DNA from: Tissierella sp. P1
GTDB lineage: Bacteria; Bacillota; Clostridia; Tissierellales; Tissierellaceae
Reading direction: 5' to 3'
DNA: 47,524 bases
Assembly: GCF_002266425.1 (NCBI RefSeq)
Contig: NZ_NPMN01000030.1
Span: forward strand, 1 to 47,524
The translations under genes and the position numbers were made by a program. This document shows positions 41,396 through 47,524 of this stretch, piece by piece. The notes under the pieces are model-generated. The model was not told where the DNA came from. It did not search any database and was given only the letters and a program-made list of their open reading frames with translations. Position 1 is the first letter of the stretch; every line of letters begins with the position of its first letter.

Positions 41396-43165
41396 ATGAG
41401 TTTGTTTAGGATACAAAATTCTGTACAAGAAGTTGCGGAAGCTATAGAAGCAGTATTAAATGTAGATGTAACAATAATAGATGAAAATATGTATAGAGTT
41501 GCAGCTACTGGAAAATATAGAGATTCTATAGGCAGTAGGATTCCTAATAGCTGTTCCTTTGAAGTTGTTGCTGAAACTAAAAAACCTCAAGTAATAAATA
41601 AACCAAATATAAGTAAGCAATGTATTAATTGTAGCCTAAAAGGGAGTTGTGCTGAAATGGCAACCCTTGGATATCCTATATTAAATAAAAATAAGTTAAT
41701 AGGAGTAATTGGACTTATAGCCTTTAAGAATGAGCAAAAAAAGAAGATACAAGAACAAAAAGAAAATCTTTTAATTTTCTTAAGTAGGCTATCAGATTTA
41801 ATAGTTGGAAATATTAATTATTATGAAACTATAAAGAATATTACTATTCAACATGAAGAAACAAGAATGATAATAGATAGCTTAGATAAAGGGCTTATAT
41901 GTACTGATGAGGACGGAAAGATAAAGTTTGTTAATTCCAGTATTGAAAGCTATCTTATGAAAGATAAAAATAAGTTAATAAATAGTAGTATAGATAAGAT
42001 ATTTCCATATTTAAAGGAAAAGGGAGAACAAGACTTTTCTATAGAGAAAAAGATTAAAATAGGTAATAAGAAAAAGAGTTTTATTATAAGAAATATTCCT
42101 GTGATGGTAGAAGGAAAGAAAGTTAGTAGCATTTTAGAAATTCAGAAGACCTTTGATATGGTAAGAAGTGCTTATAGACTGATAGAAGGGGAAAGAAAAG
42201 TAACATTTAAAGATATATTGGGAAATAGTCCCAAAATGTTGGAGGTTAAATCAATAGCAAAGAATATTGCTCCTAGTGAATCTTCTGTGTTATTAAAGGG
42301 TGAAAGTGGTACAGGTAAAGAACTCTTTGCTAGAGCTATTCATTATGAAAGTGATAGAAATAAGGCTCCTTTCATAGCTATAAATTGTGCTTCTATTCCA
42401 GATAATCTTTTAGAATCTGAATTATTTGGATATGAGGAAGGAGCATTTACAGGAGCAAAACGGGAAGGAAAAATGGGTAAATTTGAATTAGCCAACGGAG
42501 GTACTTTATTTTTAGATGAGATAGGTGATTTACCTATTCATCTCCAGCCTAAACTGCTAAGAGTATTGCAAGAACAAGCATTTATTAGGGTGGGAGGAAA
42601 GGAATTGATAAGTATTAGCTTTAGGCTAATAGCAGCTACCAATAGGAACTTAGAAGGAATGGTTCTAAGTGGAGAATTTAGGGACGATCTATATTATAGA
42701 TTAAATGTAATACCTATAAATATACCTCCATTAAGAGAGAGGCAGGAAGATCTTGATTTACTAAGTGAAAGTTTACTTAATAAAAATTGCATGAAATTAG
42801 AAAAAGAAAAGAAATATTATTCTCAAGAAATAAAGAATGCTTTCCACAAATATCCTTGGCCTGGTAATATTAGAGAACTAGAAAATACAATAGAATACTT
42901 AGTAAATGTGGTTCAGGAAAAGGAAATTTCATATGATGATTTACCTGCTAATATAAAAGACTATTTCTGTAATAATGAAAAAGACATAAAATTTAATCAT
43001 AAAAGAGCTTTGAAGGATATGGTTGATAGTTATGAAAAAGAAATATTAGCAAGGTATCTTGAAGAATATGGATATTCTACTAAAGATAAGGAGTTAATAG
43101 CTGAAATACTAGATATTAATCTCTCAACTTTATATAGAAAACTAACAAAATTCAATTTGCAATAA
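41396..43165 (+). CDS. Sigma-54 dependent transcriptional activator (CdsR-like)
   Basis: The 589-residue enhancer-binding protein has an N-terminal sensor domain (1-150, GAF-like) holding Cys53 and a cluster Cys76, Cys79, Cys85, then a PAS-like region (about 155-270). The AAA+ domain (about 275-510) has Walker A GESGTGKE (302-309), sigma-54 contact loop GAFTGA (349-354) and Walker B GGTLFLDEIGD. The C-terminal Fis-type helix-turn-helix ends at the stop. It lies directly upstream of an L-cysteine desulfidase gene with a -24/-12 promoter. In Clostridioides difficile a related pair, CdsR and CdsB, works in cysteine catabolism. The cysteine cluster may take part in sensing, which is an inference. 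ATG 41396 follows AAGGAG. Confidence 0.9.
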   Translation: MSLFRIQNSVQEVAEAIEAVLNVDVTIIDENMYRVAATGKYRDSIGSRIPNSCSFEVVAETKKPQVINKPNISKQCINCSLKGSCAEMATLGYPILNKNKLIGVIGLIAFKNEQKKKIQEQKENLLIFLSRLSDLIVGNINYYETIKNITIQHEETRMIIDSLDKGLICTDEDGKIKFVNSSIESYLMKDKNKLINSSIDKIFPYLKEKGEQDFSIEKKIKIGNKKKSFIIRNIPVMVEGKKVSSILEIQKTFDMVRSAYRLIEGERKVTFKDILGNSPKMLEVKSIAKNIAPSESSVLLKGESGTGKELFARAIHYESDRNKAPFIAINCASIPDNLLESELFGYEEGAFTGAKREGKMGKFELANGGTLFLDEIGDLPIHLQPKLLRVLQEQAFIRVGGKELISISFRLIAATNRNLEGMVLSGEFRDDLYYRLNVIPINIPPLRERQEDLDLLSESLLNKNCMKLEKEKKYYSQEIKNAFHKYPWPGNIRELENTIEYLVNVVQEKEISYDDLPANIKDYFCNNEKDIKFNHKRALKDMVDSYEKEILARYLEEYGYSTKDKELIAEILDINLSTLYRKLTKFNLQ

Positions 43166-43171
43166 TGCGAA
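43156..43171. promoter_or_regulatory. Upstream activator site 1 (overlaps the activator stop codon)
   Basis: TTTGCAATAATGCGAA, an imperfect palindrome that matches site 3 at 43244 in 14 of 16 positions. The gene's TAA stop is inside it. It is also the left part of a 15-bp inverted repeat (43154-43168 with 43179-43193). Confidence 0.65.
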
Positions 43172-43175
43172 TAAA

Positions 43176-43191
43176 TTTGCATTATTGCAAA
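43176..43191. promoter_or_regulatory. Upstream activator site 2
   Basis: TTTGCATTATTGCAAA, near-perfect palindrome. Its centre is exactly 20 bases from site 1, about two helical turns, as expected for cooperative dimers. Confidence 0.65.
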
Positions 43192-43243
43192 TTAATGTAA
43201 ACCAAGAATATCTCACTATATTGGTTGATATATCTGAAGATTA

Positions 43244-43259
43244 TTCGCAACAATGCGAA
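43244..43259. promoter_or_regulatory. Upstream activator site 3
   Basis: TTCGCA-ACAA-TGCGAA, perfect in its arms and within a longer TTATTCGCA/TGCGAATAA palindrome (43241-43262). It lies about 90 bases upstream of the -24 element, the usual range for sigma-54 enhancer sites. Confidence 0.7.
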
Positions 43260-43345
43260 TAAAATATATATTGGATGAACTACGAAATAATCTGAAATCT
43301 GGTCCTATAGCTAATTATAGGAGTTTTCTATTTATTTCATAGGAT

Positions 43346-43361
43346 TGGCACAAAGTTTGCA
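43346..43361 (+). promoter_or_regulatory. Sigma-54 (-24/-12) promoter of the cysteine desulfidase gene
   Basis: TGGCAC-AAAGT-TTGCA matches the sigma-54 consensus at every conserved base, with GG and GC exactly 12 apart. Transcription should start at about 43373, and the gene begins at 43450. Confidence 0.9.
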
Positions 43362-43449
43362 ATAATTATTCTATAACCATAGGAAAGTTTTATTTTTACT
43401 TAGCGTAAATTTGACTTTAAATGGGCTTTAAAAGAGAGGTGCTAATTTT

Positions 43450-44727
43450 ATGATAAATGAAGAGAAGAAAAGATATCTATTGAATATGGTAAAAAGAGAG
43501 ACGGTGCCAGCCATAGGATGTACAGAACCAGTTGCTGTAGCCTATGCTGCTTCTTTTGGTAAAAAATATATAGATTCACATATAGAGAAGATAGCAGTTT
43601 TAGTAAGTAAAAACATATTTAAAAATGGTAAATCTGTAATAATACCAAATACAGAAGAATGGGGACTAGAATTAGCGGCAGCCCTAGGAATAGTTGCGGG
43701 AAATGCTGATGATGGATTAATGGTACTTAAAAATGTTAATAGACATTATATTGATTTAGCTCATAAATTAGTAGAGGAAGGGAGAATCACAGTAGGATAT
43801 CTAGAAAAAAGTCCAGATGTATATGTAGAAATTCATTTTATATCTAAGTCACAAAAAATAGAAGTAGTACTAAAAGATAGTCATAATTTTATAGATACAG
43901 TAAAAGTAGATGGAAGAACAGTATATAAAGGAGTTTTTCAAGAAAAGGATACCCTTTCATATGAGGTTTTAAGGGAAATGACATTTGAAGAAATAAGAAA
44001 GATTGTAGAAAGTTTTTCTATAGAAGAAATTCTATTTATTAAAGACGGAATAAATATGAATAAAGAGGCTGCCTATGATGGGTTAAAAGGAGACAAGGGA
44101 TTAAAGTTAGGTGCTGCCTTAAATAAATTACAGGGACAAAATAAAATGCAAATTGATGCATTTACTAAAGCAAGAATTCTTACGGCTGCATCTGCTGATA
44201 TGAGAATGGGTGGTGGCAATTGCCCAATAATGACAAGTGCAGGAAGCGGAAACCAAGGTCTGGGAGTAGTATTACCGATAGTTGCAGTAGGCGAGGATAA
44301 TAACATTGAAGAAGAAAAGCTATTAAAGGCTGTATTTTTTGCTCATGTAGTAAATAAATATATAAAACTTTATACTGGAAAATTATCAGCTATGTGTGGA
44401 TGTGCCATAGCTGCAGGGGTGGGCGCTAGTGTAGGTATCACTTGGATGCTAGGAGGAAACGATCGGGAGATTAGTGGTGCTGCTAATAATATGTTATCAA
44501 ATTTAACGGGTATGATATGCGATGGAGCCAAAGAAACTTGTTCTTTTAAACTGTCAACTTCAGCCGGTGAAGCTGTATTAGCTGCATATTTAGCCTTGGA
44601 AAATATAATAGTTAAGCCAAATATTGGTATAATAGGTTCAAATATCGAGAAAACTATAGAGGGATTAGGAGTTCTATGTAAAGACGGACTTTCACAAACA
44701 GATAACGTAATAATAAATATAATCTAA
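43450..44727 (+). CDS. L-cysteine desulfidase family protein (CdsB/CyuA/YhaM-like)
   Basis: The 425-residue enzyme would break down L-cysteine to pyruvate, ammonia and sulfide without PLP. The family carries a [4Fe-4S] cluster; candidate ligands are Cys24 (AIGCTEP), Cys316 or Cys318 (MCGCAIAAG), Cys357 (MICDGAKE) and Cys363. Other family marks are RMGGGNCPIMTSAGSGNQG and ISGAANNMLSNLTGMICDGAKETCS. It is driven by a -24/-12 promoter with enhancer sites and the adjacent activator gene. GAGAGGTG precedes the ATG. Its product sulfide and pyruvate link it to energy and sulfur metabolism, and the rhodanese at 1012 could use related sulfur species. Confidence 0.93.
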   Translation: MINEEKKRYLLNMVKRETVPAIGCTEPVAVAYAASFGKKYIDSHIEKIAVLVSKNIFKNGKSVIIPNTEEWGLELAAALGIVAGNADDGLMVLKNVNRHYIDLAHKLVEEGRITVGYLEKSPDVYVEIHFISKSQKIEVVLKDSHNFIDTVKVDGRTVYKGVFQEKDTLSYEVLREMTFEEIRKIVESFSIEEILFIKDGINMNKEAAYDGLKGDKGLKLGAALNKLQGQNKMQIDAFTKARILTAASADMRMGGGNCPIMTSAGSGNQGLGVVLPIVAVGEDNNIEEEKLLKAVFFAHVVNKYIKLYTGKLSAMCGCAIAAGVGASVGITWMLGGNDREISGAANNMLSNLTGMICDGAKETCSFKLSTSAGEAVLAAYLALENIIVKPNIGIIGSNIEKTIEGLGVLCKDGLSQTDNVIINII

Positions 44728-44732
44728 TAATA

Positions 44733-44766
44733 AAAACTCTGATTTACAATATCAGAGTTTTATTAT
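44733..44766 (+). terminator. Terminator after the cysteine desulfidase gene
   Basis: AAAACTCTGAT / ATCAGAGTTTT (11 bp) with a 7-base loop, followed by a T-rich tail. Confidence 0.85.
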
Positions 44767-44810
44767 AATATTTAAGGGTATATTTAAATATTATAAAAGG
44801 AGGAGAAGAT

Positions 44811-45266
44811 ATGTTAAAAGAGTTTAAAGAATTTGCAGTAAAAGGTAATGTAATAGATTTAGCTGTTGGGGTAATCATAGGCGGAGCCTTTGGTAAAATA
44901 GTTACATCTTTAGTTAATGATATGATAATGCCAGTAATTGGATTGTTAATTAAAAATGTAAATTTCACCGATTTATTTATAAGCTTAGACGGGAACTATT
45001 ATCCATCATTGGCAGCAGCCCAAGGAGTTCCGACTATAAACTATGGAATATTTATTAATACTATTCTTGAGTTTTTAATTATTTCTTTTTCTATATTTAT
45101 TTTTATTAGACAATTAAATAGATTAAAAAGAAAAGAAGAGGTCATTGAAACTGTACCTACTACAAAGGCTTGCCCATACTGCTATACAGAAATTCATATA
45201 GATGCAACAAGATGTCCAAACTGCACTTCAATAATTAGCGAAGAACAAATAGTAATTAACGATTAA
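44811..45266 (+). CDS. mscL: Large-conductance mechanosensitive channel MscL, with C-terminal zinc ribbon
   Basis: The 151-residue channel opens under membrane tension on osmotic downshock. Helix N-term and TM1 ([42 protein letters not shown]) and TM2 (about 80-100) are typical. A periplasmic loop has [21 protein letters not shown]. After TM2, a C-terminal extension holds Cys121, Cys124, Cys135 and Cys138 (CPYC-x10-CPNC), a zinc-ribbon-like module absent from E. coli MscL. The stop codon and the last residues VIND lie in a period-7 repeat array, so the tail end may have been altered. AGGAGGAGAAG precedes the ATG. Confidence 0.95.
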   Translation: MLKEFKEFAVKGNVIDLAVGVIIGGAFGKIVTSLVNDMIMPVIGLLIKNVNFTDLFISLDGNYYPSLAAAQGVPTINYGIFINTILEFLIISFSIFIFIRQLNRLKRKEEVIETVPTTKACPYCYTEIHIDATRCPNCTSIISEEQIVIND

Positions 45267-45288
45267 CAAAGAACAATTAACAATGAAA
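45254..45288. repeat. Period-7 array overlapping the mscL stop codon
   Basis: Heptamers AATTAAC, GATTAAC, AAAGAAC, AATTAAC, AATGAAA. The TAA stop of mscL (45264-45266) is inside the second unit. Confidence 0.8.
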
Positions 45289-45411
45289 AGATAAAAATTA
45301 AGACTCTTCGATCATACTTAGAATGACATATATTTGCTCATACTGAGTATAATCTTATGGACTCTAGTATTATTTACTGTGGAGCAAATTAATGTTGAGA
45401 AGATTATAAGG
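45289..45411. other. Non-coding core between inverted heptamer arrays
   Basis: About 120 bases with no frame, bounded by period-7 arrays in opposite sense. It contains CTTCGATCATACTTAGAATG, reminiscent of a dispersed CTTCGACT...CTCAGAATGACA-type intergenic sequence I have seen in several bacterial genomes. An inverted pair TATAATCTT / AAGATTATA is also present. Confidence 0.45.
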
Positions 45412-45439
45412 TTCTGAATTGTTAATTGTGAACTGAATA
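45412..45439. repeat. Period-7 array upstream of the CapA gene, inverted
   Basis: Heptamers TTCTGAA, TTGTTAA, TTGTGAA, CTGAATA, the inverted sense of the array at 45254. It ends 2 bases before the GGGGGGA ribosome site of the next gene. Confidence 0.75.
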
Positions 45440-45453
45440 AATGGGGGGATCGA

Positions 45454-46527
45454 ATGAATAGGGGATTATATCTATTTTTCGTTTTAACTATGTTTTCAAA
45501 TATACTTCCTCTTAAGATTGAGGAAAGGCCAAGAGCACAAATAAGTATAGTAGAAAAGAAAGTTGTAGAGATTAAAGAGAAAACAACTATATCTGTAGTG
45601 GGAGATATGTTGATGGATGGCAGTATGAGGGCACGGATAAATAAAAATGGAGTAGAGTATCCTTGGGAAATGGTAAAAGATTATTTTCAAAATGATGATA
45701 TTACTATAGGAAACCTTGAAACTAGTATTACTACTAAAGGTACTCCATGGCCTGATAAACAATTTAATTTTAGATCTGATCCAAAGAATTTAAAGGCCAT
45801 GAAAGAGTCAGGCATAGATATAGTTGTTTTAGGTAATAATCATTCTTTAGATTATGGCTATGATGGATTTCTAGATACATTGAATCATTTAGATAAATCA
45901 GAAATAAAAAGAGCCGGTGGTGGTAAGAATAAAAAAGAGGCCATAGAAGGTACTATAGTTGAAAGAAATGGTATTAATATAGGAGTGTTATCTTTTACTA
46001 GGGTAGTACCTGATGTAAAGTGGTATGCTACAGATAAAAGACCAGGCATAGTAGGTGCATATGATCCTCATTTAAAAGAAGTATTGAATAGGGTAGAAGA
46101 AATGAAAAAAGAGGTGGATGTTCTAGTATTATCCATACACTGGGGAGTAGAACTTAGTACCACACCAAGGAAACAGGAAATAGAACTAGCTAAAAAACTA
46201 GTCGATGCAGGTGTAGATATTGTAATGGGTCATCATCCCCATGTATTACAAGGTATTGAAATTTACAATGGCAAGCCTATATTCTACAGTCTAGGGAATT
46301 TTGTTTTTGGTACAAAAAATGAACTAACTTCCAACACTATAATTGGTCAGATTAATCTCATAGATAAAGATATAGACAGTATACAGATTATACCTTGTAC
46401 AATAACAGGTGGAAGGCCCATACCTGATATTGAAATAAAAGAGAAAATTAAATATATGAATACAATTTCCAAAGATTTTAAAACTAATATAGATAAGGAT
46501 GGAATAATAAAAATAAAACAGTATTAA
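45454..46527 (+). CDS. CapA-family protein (poly-gamma-glutamate synthesis protein type, metallophosphatase fold)
   Basis: The 357-residue protein has an N-terminal signal or anchor (about 1-20), then the CapA domain: VVGDMLMDG, FQNDDITIGNLETSIT, FNFRSDPKNLKAMKESGIDIVVLGNNHSLDYG, LSIHWGVEL, and VMGHHPHVLQGIEIYNGKPIFYSLGNFVFG. These are calcineurin-like metal motifs. CapA/PgsA proteins act in gamma-polyglutamate capsule export, but most family members lie outside capsule operons and are uncharacterised. No capB or capC is nearby, so a capsule role is not supported here. The ATG follows GGGGGGA. Confidence 0.88.
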   Translation: MNRGLYLFFVLTMFSNILPLKIEERPRAQISIVEKKVVEIKEKTTISVVGDMLMDGSMRARINKNGVEYPWEMVKDYFQNDDITIGNLETSITTKGTPWPDKQFNFRSDPKNLKAMKESGIDIVVLGNNHSLDYGYDGFLDTLNHLDKSEIKRAGGGKNKKEAIEGTIVERNGINIGVLSFTRVVPDVKWYATDKRPGIVGAYDPHLKEVLNRVEEMKKEVDVLVLSIHWGVELSTTPRKQEIELAKKLVDAGVDIVMGHHPHVLQGIEIYNGKPIFYSLGNFVFGTKNELTSNTIIGQINLIDKDIDSIQIIPCTITGGRPIPDIEIKEKIKYMNTISKDFKTNIDKDGIIKIKQY

Positions 46528-46537
46528 AGAGGTGTTA

Positions 46538-47524
46538 TTGGAAATGTATGGCCTAGTATTAGAGGGTGGAGGAGCCAAAGGTTCATATCATATGGGAGTT
46601 TATAAGGCATTAAGGGAGTCAGGAATTGAGATAAAAGGAGTTGTAGGTACATCAATTGGTGCTTTAAATGGAGCGATGATTGCACAAAATGATTATGAGA
46701 GATGTTATGATCTTTGGAATGAAATTACTTATTCTATGGTCGTTGATGTAGACGATAATGAAATAGACAAAATCATGCAGCTAAAATTAGTTAAGGAAGA
46801 TTTATCTTTTTTGCGAGACAAAATAAAAGATCTAATAAGTACTAAGGGATTTGATATAACACCTTTGAAAAACTTATTAGATGAGTATATAGATGAGGAA
46901 AAGATTAGAAAGTCTAATATAGATTTTGGTATGGTTACCATAAGCTTGAGCCCATTTAAGCCTTTATATGTATTCAAAGAAGATATTCCAAAGGGAGAAT
47001 TTAAAGAATATTTAATGGCAAGTGCATATTTACCAGCTTTTAAATCCGAAAGGTTAGGAGGAAAATTATATTTAGATGGTGGATTTTATGATAATCTTCC
47101 CTTTAAAATGCTTATAGATAAAGGATATAAGGATTTGATTCTTGTAAGAACTCATGCCATGGGTTTTACTAAGAAACTTGATCTACAAGGCACGAACTCT
47201 ATTGTAATATCTCCATCTGATAGTATAGGCAGATCTTTTGAATATGATAGTAGCAGGTCTAGGGCAAATATAGAACTTGGATATTACGATGGATTAAGGG
47301 CATTAAACGGTTTTAAAGGACATAGATACTATATAGTCTCAGAAAAAGATCAGGATTATTATCTTAATTTTTTACTCAGTATACCTGAAGAAGAAGTAAG
47401 AAAGATGGAAGAAATATTAAAGCTCCCAGAAATTCCATATAGGAGATCTTTGCTAGAACATATAATACCTAAAATATGCTCCATGCTTTCTATAGGTAAG
47501 TCTTGTAGCTATGAGGAGTTACTA
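46538..47524 (+). CDS. Patatin-like phospholipase (RssA/YlbK type), partial at the window edge
   Basis: The frame is open to the last base, so the gene is cut after 329 codons. The catalytic dyad motifs are visible: oxyanion loop EGGGAKGSYHMG (9-20), nucleophile Ser39 in GTSIGALNG, and the Asp of LDGGFYDNLP. A patatin acts as a serine lipid acyl hydrolase. The C-terminal part after about residue 280 (IPEEEVRKMEEIL, PYRRSLLEHIIPK) is not diagnostic. The start is TTG 46538, 5-6 bases after AGAGGTG, or ATG 46544. The gene follows CapA after 10 bases and is probably in its operon. Confidence 0.9.
   Translation, partial: MEMYGLVLEGGGAKGSYHMGVYKALRESGIEIKGVVGTSIGALNGAMIAQNDYERCYDLWNEITYSMVVDVDDNEIDKIMQLKLVKEDLSFLRDKIKDLISTKGFDITPLKNLLDEYIDEEKIRKSNIDFGMVTISLSPFKPLYVFKEDIPKGEFKEYLMASAYLPAFKSERLGGKLYLDGGFYDNLPFKMLIDKGYKDLILVRTHAMGFTKKLDLQGTNSIVISPSDSIGRSFEYDSSRSRANIELGYYDGLRALNGFKGHRYYIVSEKDQDYYLNFLLSIPEEEVRKMEEILKLPEIPYRRSLLEHIIPKICSMLSIGKSCSYEELL

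Noticed and set aside
36666..45439. Heptamer arrays as a CRISPR array
   Set aside because: The units are 7 bases with no spacers, and no cas gene is near.
45454..46527. Gamma-polyglutamate capsule operon
   Set aside because: Only a CapA-like gene is present. No capB, capC or capE-type genes adjoin it, and the next gene is a patatin.

Overview
The window (about 30% GC by eye) is chromosomal DNA of an anaerobic low-GC Firmicute, most likely class Clostridia and possibly near Tissierellales. The lineage is inferred from gene content: a B12-dependent class II ribonucleotide reductase, an aldehyde ferredoxin oxidoreductase-like protein, a CIRCE element, a sigma-54 controlled cysteine desulfidase, sortase, PgpA of the YutG type, and strong AGGAGG ribosome sites. 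I saw no rRNA, tRNA, CRISPR array, phage module or transposase gene. The last gene, a patatin, runs off the right end.

Layout. 0-9.6 kb: a small hypothetical protein, a two-domain sulfurtransferase, an AOR-like protein divergent from a FecBCD-type ABC importer, an M29 aminopeptidase broken by a one-base frameshift, a PNPOx-fold protein and a membrane-anchored metallophosphoesterase. 9.6-18.7 kb: a TetR regulator and 7-TM protein sharing operator palindromes, a hemerythrin protein, a zinc alcohol dehydrogenase, htpG behind a perfect CIRCE, a DUF445 protein, and nrdJ behind two NrdR-type boxes. 18.9-24.9 kb: a PsiE-like protein, a coiled-coil exported protein followed by FtsE- and FtsX-type genes (ftsX frameshifted), ychF, sortase and pgpA. 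25.1-33.4 kb: tetR-mmpL-YhgE-like export operon, an FMN hydroxyacid dehydrogenase, an M20 peptidase, and a CcdA plus TlpA/ResA-like redox pair.

33.4-40 kb, minus strand: a histidine kinase, response regulator, ABC ATPase and two ABC-2 permeases in the gene order of the Bacillus linearmycin-resistance locus lnrJKLMN, followed upstream by arginase. 40-47.5 kb: RNase HI with a hybrid-binding domain, dCMP deaminase, a sigma-54 activator next to an L-cysteine desulfidase gene (CdsR/CdsB-like) with three upstream palindromes and a -24/-12 promoter, mscL, a CapA-like protein and the patatin.

The structure least explained by genes lies between 36.6 and 45.5 kb. Four intergenic blocks carry period-7 arrays (AATTAAC/AATTCAC type). 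Two of these blocks have arrays in inverted orientation at both ends, and two contain copies of the same ~105-bp sequence. Arrays contain the stop codons of arginase and mscL, and one copy of the 105-bp sequence contains the stop codon of the histidine kinase. This looks like a family of small dispersed elements settling at gene ends. Other notable points are two one-base homopolymer deletions that break otherwise well-conserved genes, and a tetR-mmpL junction where promoter, operator and terminator share the same bases.
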